Positions 1-10,896 of a stretch of DNA of 63,587 nucleotides are shown here, piece by piece. The position numbers and the translations under genes are program-made. This DNA comes from Paracamarosporium sp. OC-R06-R3 (taxonomy: Eukaryota; Ascomycota; Dothideomycetes; Pleosporales; Didymosphaeriaceae), in NCBI GenBank assembly GCA_019828545.1, contig JACVRA010000182.1:1-63587 (forward strand), in the 5' to 3' direction. Position 1 is the first letter of the stretch; each line of letters begins with the position of its first letter. Under the pieces are notes generated by a model, which did not search any database, had not been told where the DNA came from, and saw nothing but the letters and a program-made list of their open reading frames with translations.

Positions 1-181
1 TTATAGTGGCCGCTCGCTTATAAACACGTTATACTCTCGGATACGTAAACGTTCATCCATCCCGCCGCGTTGTCGGAAAGGACTTTTCGCTGGTAACCCA
101 GCAGTTCGCCGTTACCATGCCTGCCTCAGCTGAGCAAGAACGCTTGTTCGACATATCCTGCTAAACTCACCCAGACATCAA

Positions 182-1756
182 TTAATCATCATCGGAACGC
201 TCCACAGCCTTGCTTGTTGCAGGCCTATCTGCTAGGCGCCGACGTTTTTGGCTGAGCACAACAGGCATATCATCCGAGTCCTCATCGTCCTCTTCGTCGC
301 GTGTTCGAAAACGCCTGTTGCCGCGGGAAGGAGCTACAGGTCCAGAGTCGTCCTCGTCGTCCTCGTCTTTAGAGAAGCTATGCCGTGAAAAGCGCTTTTC
401 ACTGCTGCGACGAGCTCCGTCATCAGCATCATCGTTAGCCTCTTCATCAATATCTACCGTCTCATGGACCACGTAAGAAGGTTTGATGGATGATGTATTC
501 AAGCTAGTGGCCTGATTAGTGGAGCCAGTAATATTGTTGTGGCTCCGGCGGATTCTGCTGTACTCATTGTCGCGAAGTTCCAGAAAGACGGCTTGAATAA
601 CAGATTGTAGCTTGCCCATAGGCACTGGAAAGTCCTCATCTTCGTTCATTTCTTGAACAGCTTTCATCTGAGTGACCTCGTCAATATCGTTTGTGTTGAT
701 GAGGTCGTGCTTCTTCATGTAGTCGCGTACGAAATTCCTGATGCGTTCACGTTCCTGAACGGTGTATGTGGTCGGCCAAAGCATCTCGCTCATTGGGCGC
801 TTCGGGAAAACGGATGCCCATCGAACAAGACGGTGATGGAGAGCAGTATTTATGATGTCTAGTTTTCTTAAAAGTGCTTTTCGGTGCTGCTCGTCCTTCT
901 CGCCCGGGTCGACGTCGGGGTGTGGGGGCTTTAAGACTTCGCGCCATTGGGCCTCTGCTTCCGCAGTGACAATCGAGTTGCTTATGGCCATGTCCAATTG
1001 TGTCTCGTATTCCGTGGGTCTAGTGTTGTCTTCTGTGGAAGCGTTGCCCTCTGAGTCAACTTCCACACCCCAGCCTGCAAAAAAATGGCTAAGCTCTTGA
1101 GACGCTGCGATTTCTGGAAGTGCCTCTCTAAGATAGGTTCTTGCTGCAGTCTCGTTCTCGCCCGCTTCCGATGTGAGCTGGACCTGTTGGAGGGACCTTA
1201 AAAATACGTTAACAAACTTAGCCACTGGCTGAAGGATGCTGCAAAGGTCCTTTCCAGTCTTCTTCTTGTACTTCTCGCCAGGTGTATACCTGAGGTTCTT
1301 CAGGCAATCTAGTGTCACGGTCGAGACCCTTTCATTAGGAGAAACGAACAGTCGACGGAACATAGACATCGTTCCGACTTGGTTGGCCGTGTCCAGCACT
1401 GTCACAAATGGGGATTCGACAGCTGCTGGTTCCGTCGCAGGGATCAATGTAGAGTCATCTGCCGCTGCAGAAGGATCTACGACTGTGGATGGGCTTGCCA
1501 TGGAAATTTCGGTTGTTACAGGAGTTACAGAGTGGCTTGACGAGCTACCGGTGTTCTGGCTATTGTACCAAGCTCGATACCGCGACTTGAGCGCCGGTTT
1601 GTTGCCGCTGGTCTTCAACGACTTGCTGCCTACAAGAGATGAAAACTGAATACGCGTAATCCGAATTCACGAGAGATGGCATTTACTAAGGATCTCCCTC
1701 ATTTGAGGGTTGAGCAGCCCATCGAAATCGTCTGGGTGCGTTTGACTACCCGCCAT
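182..1756 (-). CDS. Acidic-tailed protein of unknown function (505 aa)
   Basis: I do not recognise this family. The long exon (182-1629) has no ATG near its open 5' end. Upstream there is a good 57-bp intron (1630-1686, donor GTAAAT, acceptor TTGTAG) that joins in frame to a short first exon starting with ATG at 1756; the spliced product is 505 aa. The N-terminal third is Ser/Thr-rich and probably disordered. The middle (about 100-370) is helical with many charged residues and looks like the folded part. The C-terminus is a run of Asp/Glu with basic KRRR-type patches, typical of nuclear chromatin-associated proteins. I see no zinc finger, membrane segment or catalytic motif. It is transcribed away from the tyrosine recombinase gene, and the two start codons are about 430 bases apart, so they may share a promoter and possibly a mobile element. 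Confidence 0.6.
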
Positions 1757-2188
1757 CGCCTATGATTTCATAAAAGCGCTTTGGGGCGTAAGACAATGCA
1801 GCTGACGGTGCGAGTTCGACCGACTCCGGTTTATCCAAATAGACACGATGATTTCGATTCAAATGATCTCAAAAATCAGAGAAGGTCGTGGTGGAGGTGT
1901 GGCTCCGTTTGTTGCCGTCCGGAAAAAAAGTGGGGCGGCGGCGCTCGCGGTAAGTGAGCGTCTTCTCTTGTGGCAAGCGAGAACATTTGCTCGCACGGCT
2001 AGCGAGAACATTTGCTTGCACGGCCAGCGAGAACATTTGCTCTCACGGAAAGTGGGGCATCTTCTCTCGCCTGATTCTCGCGATGCTTGACCTCCATCTA
2101 TAAACCACCCATTCCGTCACCTACGCTACCCCTCCCTCCACCGTGTTTCTACGGCCTTGACGCCTGCAACAGGCTTGCTGACTTCACT
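1757..2188. promoter_or_regulatory. Divergent promoter region between the 505-aa gene and the recombinase
   Basis: This 432-base region separates two divergent start codons. It contains an imperfect AAAAGCGCTTT palindrome at 1772-1782, a three-copy 25-base tandem repeat, and two matching AGTGGGGC segments that flank the repeat. I see no coding sequence. If the recombinase is a Starship-type captain, the left end of its element should lie here or a little further left. Confidence 0.45.
1976..2050. repeat. Three tandem copies of a 25-base repeat
   Basis: Units 1976-2000, 2001-2025 and 2026-2050 each begin AGCGAGAACATTTGCT and end in a CACGG-type segment, with a few substitutions between copies. 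The array sits about 140 bases upstream of the recombinase start codon. Similar GGCGCTCGCGGTAAGTGAGCG sequence precedes it. Confidence 0.9.
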
Positions 2189-5100
2189 ATGGCAACTTCT
2201 CTGCGCTTAGGCCAACCTCCACCACGTGCTAAAGTCGCCAAGCGTGTTACGGCAGGCTTCACACGCTTGGCTGCAGACAAGGAAAAGACTGCACAGATCC
2301 GCAAGAACGCGCAGATCTCAAAATACTTTGACAGTTCAGCGCCATCAACACGTATGTATTACCCTGATATGTTTTCCTGCATGCCCATTATTCCGTAGCG
2401 ATGCTCTACTCTGTTTCATCCGCCTCCACATGCTGCTGAAGAAGCGCTTTCTGACACTGCGATGGGGTTCGAACCCGACAGTTCACATTTGACTGAGTCT
2501 GCTAACATAAACATAGGCAAGAAGCGAGAACAAGCTCGAGCACAATATGAAGTTTTCATGGAGACCAACTACCCGGGTCTTGAAGTGCAAGATATGTGGA
2601 GCTCCACAATTTTTATTGATCGCACCAAGGAGTTTCTCGAAGGTATCGTGAATGTGAGTCTCTCCGCAGTTTCATTCTGCACATGGGAACAGTATACTTA
2701 TCACCTGGAAGATATCTAAAGGCAAATTTCAGCCGAAGCTCCAAGTCGGGACCTTGTACGGTACGTTCGCTCATTGTGAACTGATTCATAGGGTTCTATA
2801 GCCCAAAAGGTCCTTTCGCCGGCGACTAATGCCTCTTTAGGGTACAAGCATGCTATTTACTGGTGGGCATCCTGCTTGGTAGACGATTTCCACCTCATAT
2901 GGCAAAAGTGGCACACAGAAACGACGAGACACATCCATTTCCTAGCGGTCAACGAAGCTCTTGGCACTAAACACTGGGCTAAAAACAACCTAGCCGACGG
3001 TGAGCTGGCCATAATCTTTCAGTTCATCATGGATCAGAAGTATGGTGTGGCGAACTTGAAGCAGCATTGGGCTGCGATGCTCTTAACGTGGGCTACCGCC
3101 GCCCGCCCAGGTTCTTTTACCGTTGGACAAGGATATGAGCAAGGAGCATCGCTAGGTATGTATACAGCCTATTTGAAGGTGTTTGATCCCTTGACCCGAA
3201 AGCTGTTTTGGGTTGGTTCACCGCAATTGAACGCAGCCCATGTTCTATACATGCTACCACATGAAGCAATACTGACATTAAATATAGGAATATCTGGTAA
3301 GGTTCGCCAGAGGGATGAGACGCTTCGTTGGTCAGATGTCCAGTTTGTGTACACGAAAGGTGGCATCGCAGTGCGAATAACATTTAAGTACCACAAAGGG
3401 TATCGCAACCCCATTCTCGAGAGCAACACTCGTGATCCTACACGTACCTTCGTTTTCCTACCTACGATCGCGGAGCGACTTGAGTTCGATCTATCAATTA
3501 TTCTCCTGGGCTTGGCTTATGAGCGAGGATTGTTTGTCAAATCAATCGACGAGATTCTCGCAGGTGTTGGTAACGAGGTGATACTGGAGACGAACCCCGA
3601 GATCGCCAAGCAAGCGGTAAGCTGGTTCTGAAAAGCGCTTTTGGCAAGACTCACACGATACAGGTTTTTGTCGCTGCTACGCAAGCTGGTACGATAATCC
3701 CAGACAAACCAATGAACTTAAAAGCCCTCAATGCCAAACTGTCTGTCCTCTGCACTAGCGTCGGTCTGTTTGAAAGGAACACATACTACTCCCTCAGACG
3801 AACGGCGATCATCGAGACGCGTCGAAGAGAGGGCACCGAGGTTACCAAAGACCTCGCTGGTCATAAACCTACCGGGAATACGATAATTTACTACGACAAT
3901 ATAGGTTTCGGCGATTTAGACATGAATACTTTCAGAATGCCGAAAGGAGACGATAACATGGTGACCGGGAATGAGATGACACGAGAAGAGCTCCGAGAGT
4001 TCTTTTCTCAGAAGCACATGGCTATGTGGCACCCGGCTGAAGGTGAGAGTCCAAATCTGAGAGAACATATCGATGCGAACGTCAAAGAACGCCTTACCGA
4101 ATCTGAAGAGTACATTCAGATTGAGGTACAGCTCAAGGAAATCTATGACGAGATCGAAGTGGAGCTCGTGGCGTTGCAAAGGAGTGGCCATATCCCGATC
4201 TCCGAAATTATTCCCCATGGATTCTCTTCCCGAAAGGGAGCCAAATATGCTTATTTTCTTTCCCGATACAACCTGAGAGAGCTGGATACGAAGCTCCATG
4301 AGCACCTGAAGCATCGTAAAGCCACGTATAAAACTCTGCGGCACCGACTCCAAAAAGAGTTCCGAGAAGAGCTGAAGGCAAAGCACAAGGCGATCAAGAA
4401 AGAGAGTTTGATGCAAGCCCGACGACCGCTGGGCGGAAAGGGCCTTCAACTCCCTAAGCCAGCTAAAGAAGCAGACATACCCCGTCTGGGAACTTCGATG
4501 CTAGAAGAGGAATTGTATATCGATGATGGGGACGACGACTCACAGAGCAACTCCGATGAAGCACATGATGCCGGCATAGGCATGGGAGTTGACGAAAACA
4601 TCCTCGAAGATCAGAACCTCGGTGGGCGCCAGGAGCCAGAGTGCTGGGAGGAGTTTGTCGCCCATCAACTATGCAAAAAGGAATTTTCAAAGCTGACCTT
4701 GATTATAGTCTCGAAGACACTGTGCATGTCCAGATTGGAGGTAGCAAAGAGCAGAACGAACAGTGGAACCCGACCCAAGAGTACTGGCAAGTTCGTCACA
4801 ACTTCATTATGAAGTGGATCAACAAGGTTCGTATGCCTGCTATGGTCTTTGTACCATTTACTCACTCCGGTTCCAGAAAGAGTCTGTAGTTCCGCAGTCC
4901 AACCTTGTCTGTCCTCGATGCCAGACGGATCCAACTATAGACGCAAAAGCCAAGCAGAAACGATACACCCGGTACTTACTGAACAAGCATATGAATGGAG
5001 GTGCACATACTCGCAAGGCTCAACTCCGCCGTGCTCTGAAGATAGATGGACTCGACAAGGAAACCGTCATCGTATGCCCTGGTTGCCGTTGCTCATTCAA

Positions 5101-5389
5101 GGGCACCGCCAAGCTCATACACCATATTGAGTATATACCCACGCCTAAATTGACTGACGCACTGCTAATTGTACCTAGGGACACTCACAACGAACAGCTG
5201 TGGGATGGACTAGTAGATGAAGACCTCACTGACTTTGAAGGGTTTGGTGATTCTGCTGTCGATAGTGGTGATGAGTACGAGGACGACGCAGGAGAAACAT
5301 ATAGTCAGCCATCGGAAAGCACTTTTGATGATCACTCAGAAGCGGGACTAAGTTACACAGGCAAGGGGAAGCAGAATGTTATGGAGTAG
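2189..5389 (+). CDS. DUF3435-type tyrosine recombinase (Starship captain-like), 847 aa, apparently intact
   Basis: I modelled nine exons: 2189-2351, 2517-2653, 2733-2760, 2841-3155, 3288-3616, 3664-4652, 4709-4826, 4877-5130 and 5179-5389. They sum to 848 codons with no internal stop. The middle of the protein matches the fungal DUF3435 recombinase family: a first catalytic Arg in TAARPGS, a LRWSDVQF strand, a KYHKG segment, a Y-x-x-R box (YSLRR) and a final IIYYD tyrosine after LAGH, i.e. an R..Y-x-x-R..Y arrangement rather than the R-H-R-Y of most phage integrases. The C-terminus has two C2H2-like zinc fingers; the last His of the second is supplied only after removal of the 48-base intron 5131-5178, which supports that intron. 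Such enzymes insert and excise DNA at short target sites. The 4653 donor (GTTTGT) is my least certain splice site. A solitary recombinase without further element genes is also possible. Confidence 0.82.
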
Positions 5390-6002
5390 AGCCAGCATCA
5401 TAGTCATGAGGGGCTTATAAAGGATATCTGATATGTTTCTTCTGCCATCTGCATGGAAAGCTGGGGTGTTGTTCGAGTGGGATATCTTCTACGAAATAGG
5501 TACATTAGGTCATTCGACATTTAACGAGGGAAGACAATGTATGAGATTCACGCGTTCCGCTGTTCAAAAGTCCTTTTTGAGTATACTGTGAAAGCTTGGC
5601 TATGAAACTTGTCTGGGAAGATGCTTCGAAGATTTGCAAAGCTCTTGCTGTTGCTGTGTGAATGCGACTCCCGGAAGATGCATTTCTTTTTATGTTTTTT
5701 GCATCCAAAAAACAACGTAGAGTTCGGAGTGAGGATTGATGGGTGGTAGATTGGAGGGATTTAGGAGTAGCTGTCATTTGGATACATTGAACGTAGCTAG
5801 AACTGCAGCAAGGGCTTGTTCACTGCTAGAAGGTTTACAATTCAGCGTAACTGCTTGTTCAATCTGTATTTCAGGGCATGCCTAGTCGCGCTGGTCATAT
5901 CATCCTGGTCCTCCAATTCATCTAGAATTGACTCAGTGTCGTAGACGTGTGTATAGTTGGTGGCGGGTTTACTCATAGTATTTTTTCTACCGTGCTAAGC
6001 TG
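5390..6002. other. Intergenic, no feature seen
   Basis: This stretch holds the 3' flank of the recombinase and of the convergent beta-lactamase-family gene. It is slightly AT-rich. I see no convincing coding exon, repeat or RNA gene in it. Confidence 0.5.
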
Positions 6003-7619
6003 CTATGATTTTGAGTCTACCCTATAGAATATTTCCCCTTCAGGATTGTTCCAGCCTTCGTGGACCCAAGTCAAATCTTCAACTACTCCGTCTTCACTAA
6101 CACCGAACTTAATTTTGTAGTAGTTTGGACTTTGAAAAGTAAACCGTCCTCGGCTCGCAAGCATATCGCGGGAGTCCGGTAGCCACGTGAATATGTCCTC
6201 GCTCCAGTGACGTAGCGGCCAAACTTCGTCCGGAAGTCCTTGAAACACCAAATTGATATGTCCATCTGTCAGGGAGATGTCGAGATGGACAGTGCGGACA
6301 CTATTCCAGTACACTCCAATATAGTATGGCAGCTCTCGTGGTGCTTTCGAATGTCGATTTTCTAGAAGCTCCTTGTGTACACTCGGGTACCAGGCCAATG
6401 CCCGACTGACTGTGTCCTTGGTTATCTGCAAATAGTCGTTCTTTTGTGGTTCGTCGATTACAGCTTCTAGGACAAGCTGGCCCACCCAATCAGCAATGTC
6501 GACAAGGGCTAAAGTGTTCGACAAGACAATCACTGCGCTCTGTGACTCGGGTAGGAGATTATATGCTGCAAGCGTTCTAGGGTTGCTGCCCTGGTGGTAT
6601 ACAACCAGTTGTGATGGACCGGATTTGCCAACAATTGGAAAGCCTTTCGGTGCACCTGGGGGATCCGGAAGCCACATACCATTGAGACCAATTGCGCCTA
6701 AAGGCCCCAGAAGCTGCGTTCTAGCAAATCCCATAGCGTAGGAGGTTTCATGATAGGATGGCGACGTAATGGGGATTTGGGTAGACATAATGTGTCCCAC
6801 TTGCTTCAAAGGCGAGTCTGGCGTACTAGTGACACGATTTTCGAATTGATGTTGAGCAGCAGAAAGCCAGGCTTTCGTTAACTTGAGCATGTCGGTCAGG
6901 GTACTTCGTACTCCACCACCGGAGCCTGCTACGGTATTGTCGCCGATCTGCGCGTCGCCGATACGCACAGGAGTCCCATTGCTTAATGCTCCGTATGCTT
7001 TGGACTCGTTATCAGATCCAGCGAACCCTTGGTGTGTCCCGGTGCGACTCATTCCAAGAGTGTCAAAAAGACGGGATTGAAGAGTGTCGTTCCAGGATCG
7101 CCCGGATACTTGGCGAATGACATGTCCGATAATCTCGTAGCCAAGATTGTTGTATTGGTTGGGTAGACAGGCTCAAGGCCATTGATGAGCTTCATGCTGT
7201 CCGAAGAGGGAATGATGATGTTGTTATTGCTCTCAAGCCAGTAGTTGTTCATCTGTAAGCCGGTTCTGTGCGCTAGACAGTCGGTTATAGTAGTCAGGTT
7301 GTGGACAACAGGATCCCGAATATCCCACTGAGGAAGGATATCTTTAATCGGCGTGTCCCAACGTAGTTTTCCCTCTTCAACAAGCATGCCGACTGCCGCA
7401 GCGAGCATGTTCTTTGTCAGAGATGCGACTTGAAAGACTGTATCCTCATTTACTGGTAATTTTTCATCCACGTTGCGATATCCAAAGCTCTGGGTGTGCA
7501 CCATATGGCCGCGATGAATAACCCCGTAGGTCATGCCAGCACAGCCGCTAACGGCGAGCATCTCCTCGATGGTGGGCTTTAGGGCCGCAAGGCGTTTCAC
7601 GAGTTCCATGTCTTTTGCA
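6003..7619 (-). pseudogene. Beta-lactamase-family serine hydrolase, probably frameshifted
   Basis: The protein belongs to the class C beta-lactamase/esterase-like family (penicillin-binding-protein fold), common in fungal secondary metabolism and catabolism. The nucleophile motif S-x-x-K is visible (VASLTKN), followed by the Y-x-N motif (YNNLGY) and an H-x-G motif (VVYHQGSNP). The S-x-x-K part (7049-7619) and the Y-x-N part (6003 to about 7165) lie in different frames, and the junction near 7160-7170 shows no GT..AG pair that could bridge them. I therefore read a net one-base-equivalent deletion. I chose ATG 7619; an open frame continues upstream to about 8029, so an additional N-terminal exon is possible. 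A sequencing error would be an alternative explanation for the break. Confidence 0.7.
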
Positions 7620-8120
7620 GCGTAATCTGGCTGTTCTTTATGAGCAGGGCGAAGAAAAGAGTCACAGGTAATCGAACAAGGTGTGGGGTGAGAGTGCAAA
7701 CAGGAAAGAGCTAATCGAGTGACGGCTGTCGTTATGAGGTCGCACCGCTTGACGACCCAGCCAGTTATGGCATGCACGACGGCCAGGGTTCGACGTTTGT
7801 TCCACCAAGGCGCGCGGGTGATAGAGGTCCGTGTATCTTCGCGATTCACTAATACAATCCAATTCAGCGAGCACATAGGGCACTTAGTCAACTCTACGTA
7901 AATTGGAGGACCAGCGCGACTAGGCTTCGCGAGGATTCGACAAGCAGACAGACCGTCATCATCTACACTAGCTGCAACGTCCCGTTCAAGCGCAGCGTCA
8001 AGGTTATAAAATATATATAGTTGTGCCAATTCCTAGAGGAATCACTTCTTTTTTATTTTGATCCATCTATTTGTGTACTTAGACCCATGCCAAATGTTTG
8101 TAAAACAAAAGCAATTCTAG

Positions 8121-8340
8121 ATAATGCATATAGAGTATATACCCGTACCTGACGCATCACTGGGCGTACCTAGGCAGTCTTACGATGACTATCTTTGATG
8201 TGGTATAGCAAACGAAGACCTCACCGACCAAAGTACCCAGCGATCCTGCCGTCGACAGTGAGAGTACGATAGAGACACAAACAGTCAGCGACCAGGAAGC
8301 TCACTCACAAGCAATATCAAGCTACACCTTGCCGGGCAAG
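8121..8340 (+). pseudogene. Decayed duplicate of the recombinase 3' end
   Basis: This segment aligns with 5124-5360 of the recombinase gene. Shared stretches include GAGTATATACCC, GTACCTAGG, GAAGACCTCAC(C/T)GAC, GATCCTGCCGTCGACAGT (against GATTCTGCTGTCGATAGT) and the final ...GGCAAG. The similarity covers the position of the last recombinase intron, so the copy arose from DNA rather than from spliced RNA. The frame is broken by a stop and by indels. Only the acidic C-terminal tail is left, with no catalytic part. Confidence 0.78.
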
Positions 8341-8742
8341 GACTATACACCCACCCGAGCGGAAACCGATCTGAGATCTTCCCGGCCTTCTCACAGCATG
8401 GATACGCTCTACGTACGCCGGCAGACGAACGAACCAGCCTCGCTTCCAACCCGACGCGCTTGCAGCAATGGCAATACTTGCCTGTTCCATTCACGATCTC
8501 CAACGCCACGCCACGCCACACCATCATCTCATCTCAGCAACAAACGCCACGCGAGCGCCACACGCAACGCCACACGCCACGCATCAGATTTTCTCCCCGC
8601 GCAAATCTCGCGCTCGTCAAGCAAGCGAGCGAGCGAGCACTCTAGCCGCCCTCTCTCTAGATTCCTTTTTTTTCTCGAGAAAAGGAAAGGAAAGAAACTC
8701 ACCCGACCCGACCCAGAGCTTCTACACCGCTAGTAAAAACGC

Positions 8743-8788
<46 letters not shown>

Positions 8789-10896
8789 CAGACATCGCAT
8801 CGGTGTGGCACGGGACCCACTTACCCTTGGACTGACCAACCAATGCACTCACTCATCTTTCTCTAGCCCAACCAACCAACCCACTCACCCACCTACCTAC
8901 CTACCGGTAGACCACACACATCACACACATCACATCACACACTACCGCGCTATCAAAGCCGTTTCTGCAAGTAGGCCGATAGCCGTTGTTGGTGTGGTTT
9001 TGCAAGTGCGAGTGCAAGGGGAGGAGGCGTATGTGGGTGGCCTTATGTGTGCTGGATCTGGCTGACTGTGGGCGCCACGTAAGAGGACGTTAGGTTGTCG
9101 GGCCGGAATGGTGGTGTATGGGAAGGTCTTGGGCTTGGCGGGGATACACACGTGCGGTAGACCAGCGCGGGAGTCTTTTGTGGGTTGTTTTGTGTGAGGG
9201 TTGTGGTGTGGATGGGCATGGGGTGTTCTGTGGTGCTATGCTGTGGAGATGAGATGGGCATGGATGGATTGATTGATTGATTGGGATGGTTTGCTGGGTG
9301 CGTGCCTCAGAGACGCGACATGGAAGGCGCGGCTCGCGGACGGAAGTTCGGCTGCTTGCGGAGGGGTTGCAGGCTGCAGTGCAGCGTCACGCGTGAGTGT
9401 GGCTTGCTATCGATATCGAGGTCACATCGTGGGGTGAGAGAGAGAGAGAGTATGTGTGTGTGAGAGTGGTGTGCGGCGGTGCACCACCGAGGCTTGGCTG
9501 CTTGTGTTTTGCGAAGGGCTGGCTGGCTGGCTGGATGGAATGTGCGTGGAAGAATCGTGGAATGGCAGAGATGAAACAGCGTAGGCGTGTGTTCGGGCGG
9601 TACCTGACGATCGCGTGTCTATCGGTTACTTGGTGCTGGCTAGGGTCGAGGCTATGGGCAGTTGGTGCCGGCGGCTTGCCAGAGGGCACATGGCTGAGGG
9701 AGGGCGGCGTGGGTGCTCGGGAACTGGTGGTGGCTGCGAGCTTGGTAGCAGTGTCTCGCCCAGACCGACGGTGAGCAGAATCTGCTCGGGAGGGCGGCAA
9801 AACCTGCTTGGTGGTGGCCGGGCAGAGGCAAGATGGGCGTGTGTGGCGCGCAGGGAGAGGCTACGTCAGGTGGTGTGGCAGCTGGCCGGGCGGGCGTGGC
9901 ATTGGCTGGCGGCGCTGTTCTAGGCGCCATCGGGCGATGGAGCGCTGCGCCACGGCGAGCATGCGGGCGATTCTGGATGCCGGCGACGCAGCAACGGCGG
10001 TTCGAGGATGCGACAGGTGTGGCGCGCTGCGTGTGAAAGGCCGCGTGTGAGGCTGCCGCTCTGTCCGGGCCAAATTGCTCCCGCAGCACGCCCCAGCGCC
10101 GGCACCGACGCCGAGTGAGTGCGAATCGCACTAAGCCCGCCGCGTCCAGCCACATTGCTCGTCATCGGCACCAGCACCAGCCCTCGCCCAAGCCAGCACC
10201 ACCGCACCTCCTCCTCCTCCTCCTCCCCGTCCTCGTCGCCGCGTGCTGCCCTCTGCCCATCCGAGCCGTTGCCCGCGCTGTCTCGCCTGAGCCGCCCCAG
10301 CGCCCTCCGCAGCCGCCACCGAGCCTGCCACCAGGCCCGCCTAGCGCCTCCACTCCGCTGCCGCTAATCGCCCGCTCAGCTCTTCACAGCCTCACTGCGC
10401 CGCACCCTGCCACTGCTCCTCCTCCCTCGGCCTGCCTGCCTGCCTGCCCGCCTGCTGCTGCCTCTGCCCGTCGCATCGCGACCGTCGTCCGCGTCGACGC
10501 ACCACCCTCGAGCGCCCCTCGCCTGCATTGCATTCCCGCTGCGCGACATCCGTCGAGTCGCTCGCTGGCCCTGCTTCCGCCCCGTGCCTGCACCCGCACG
10601 CCCTGCACCTTTGCGACGCCTACCCTGGCCCCGTCGCGAAAAGCTGGCTCGCTCCAACGCGCCTCTCCTCTGGTCCTCGCTCCCGCCGCCATCGCTGCCA
10701 TGCGCATTGGCTGAACCTGCCACCGCCCTCAGCACCGCGCAGCCTGCAACGACTGCTCTCCCAAGGTACGTGTGTCGGTGTGTCTGTGGGTGCCAACCTC
10801 CGCCATGCCATGGCAATGTTTCAACCACGCGGCTGCGTCGCTAACACGGAAGCAAGGATCAACCACATACCGCTCGCAACACCCACTCTGTAACCC
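8341..10896. other. Long GC-rich leader/promoter of the C2H2 factor with strong strand asymmetry
   Basis: About 2.5 kb without a convincing gene. The plus strand is C/A-rich to about 8950, G-rich from about 8990 to 10060, and C-rich from about 10080 to 10760. It contains the CACAGG microsatellite, CACA/ACCT runs near 8870-8945, ATTG repeats near 9268 and a GA/TG run near 9437. Many open frames exist, but they are compositional artefacts rich in Ala, Arg, Pro and Ser. A 5' leader intron starting at GTACGT near 10765 is possible. Confidence 0.55.
8743..8787. repeat. CACAGG microsatellite
   Basis: About seven consecutive CACAGG hexamers, ending in CACGCA. They lie within the C-rich part of the leader region. 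Confidence 0.9.

Noticed and set aside
182..476. Plus-strand Ser-rich frame at 210-476
   Set aside because: It is antisense to the Asp/Glu-rich tail of the 505-aa gene; GAC/GAT codons read as Ser/Arg codons on the other strand.
9387..10207. Several long minus-strand frames in the G-rich leader
   Set aside because: They are low-complexity Ala/Arg/Pro translations caused by strand skew, without domains or good start contexts.
10115..10714. Pro/Ala/Ser-rich open frame of 199 codons before the C2H2 gene
   Set aside because: It reflects C-rich composition. Opposite and shifted frames are equally long, and no motif is present.
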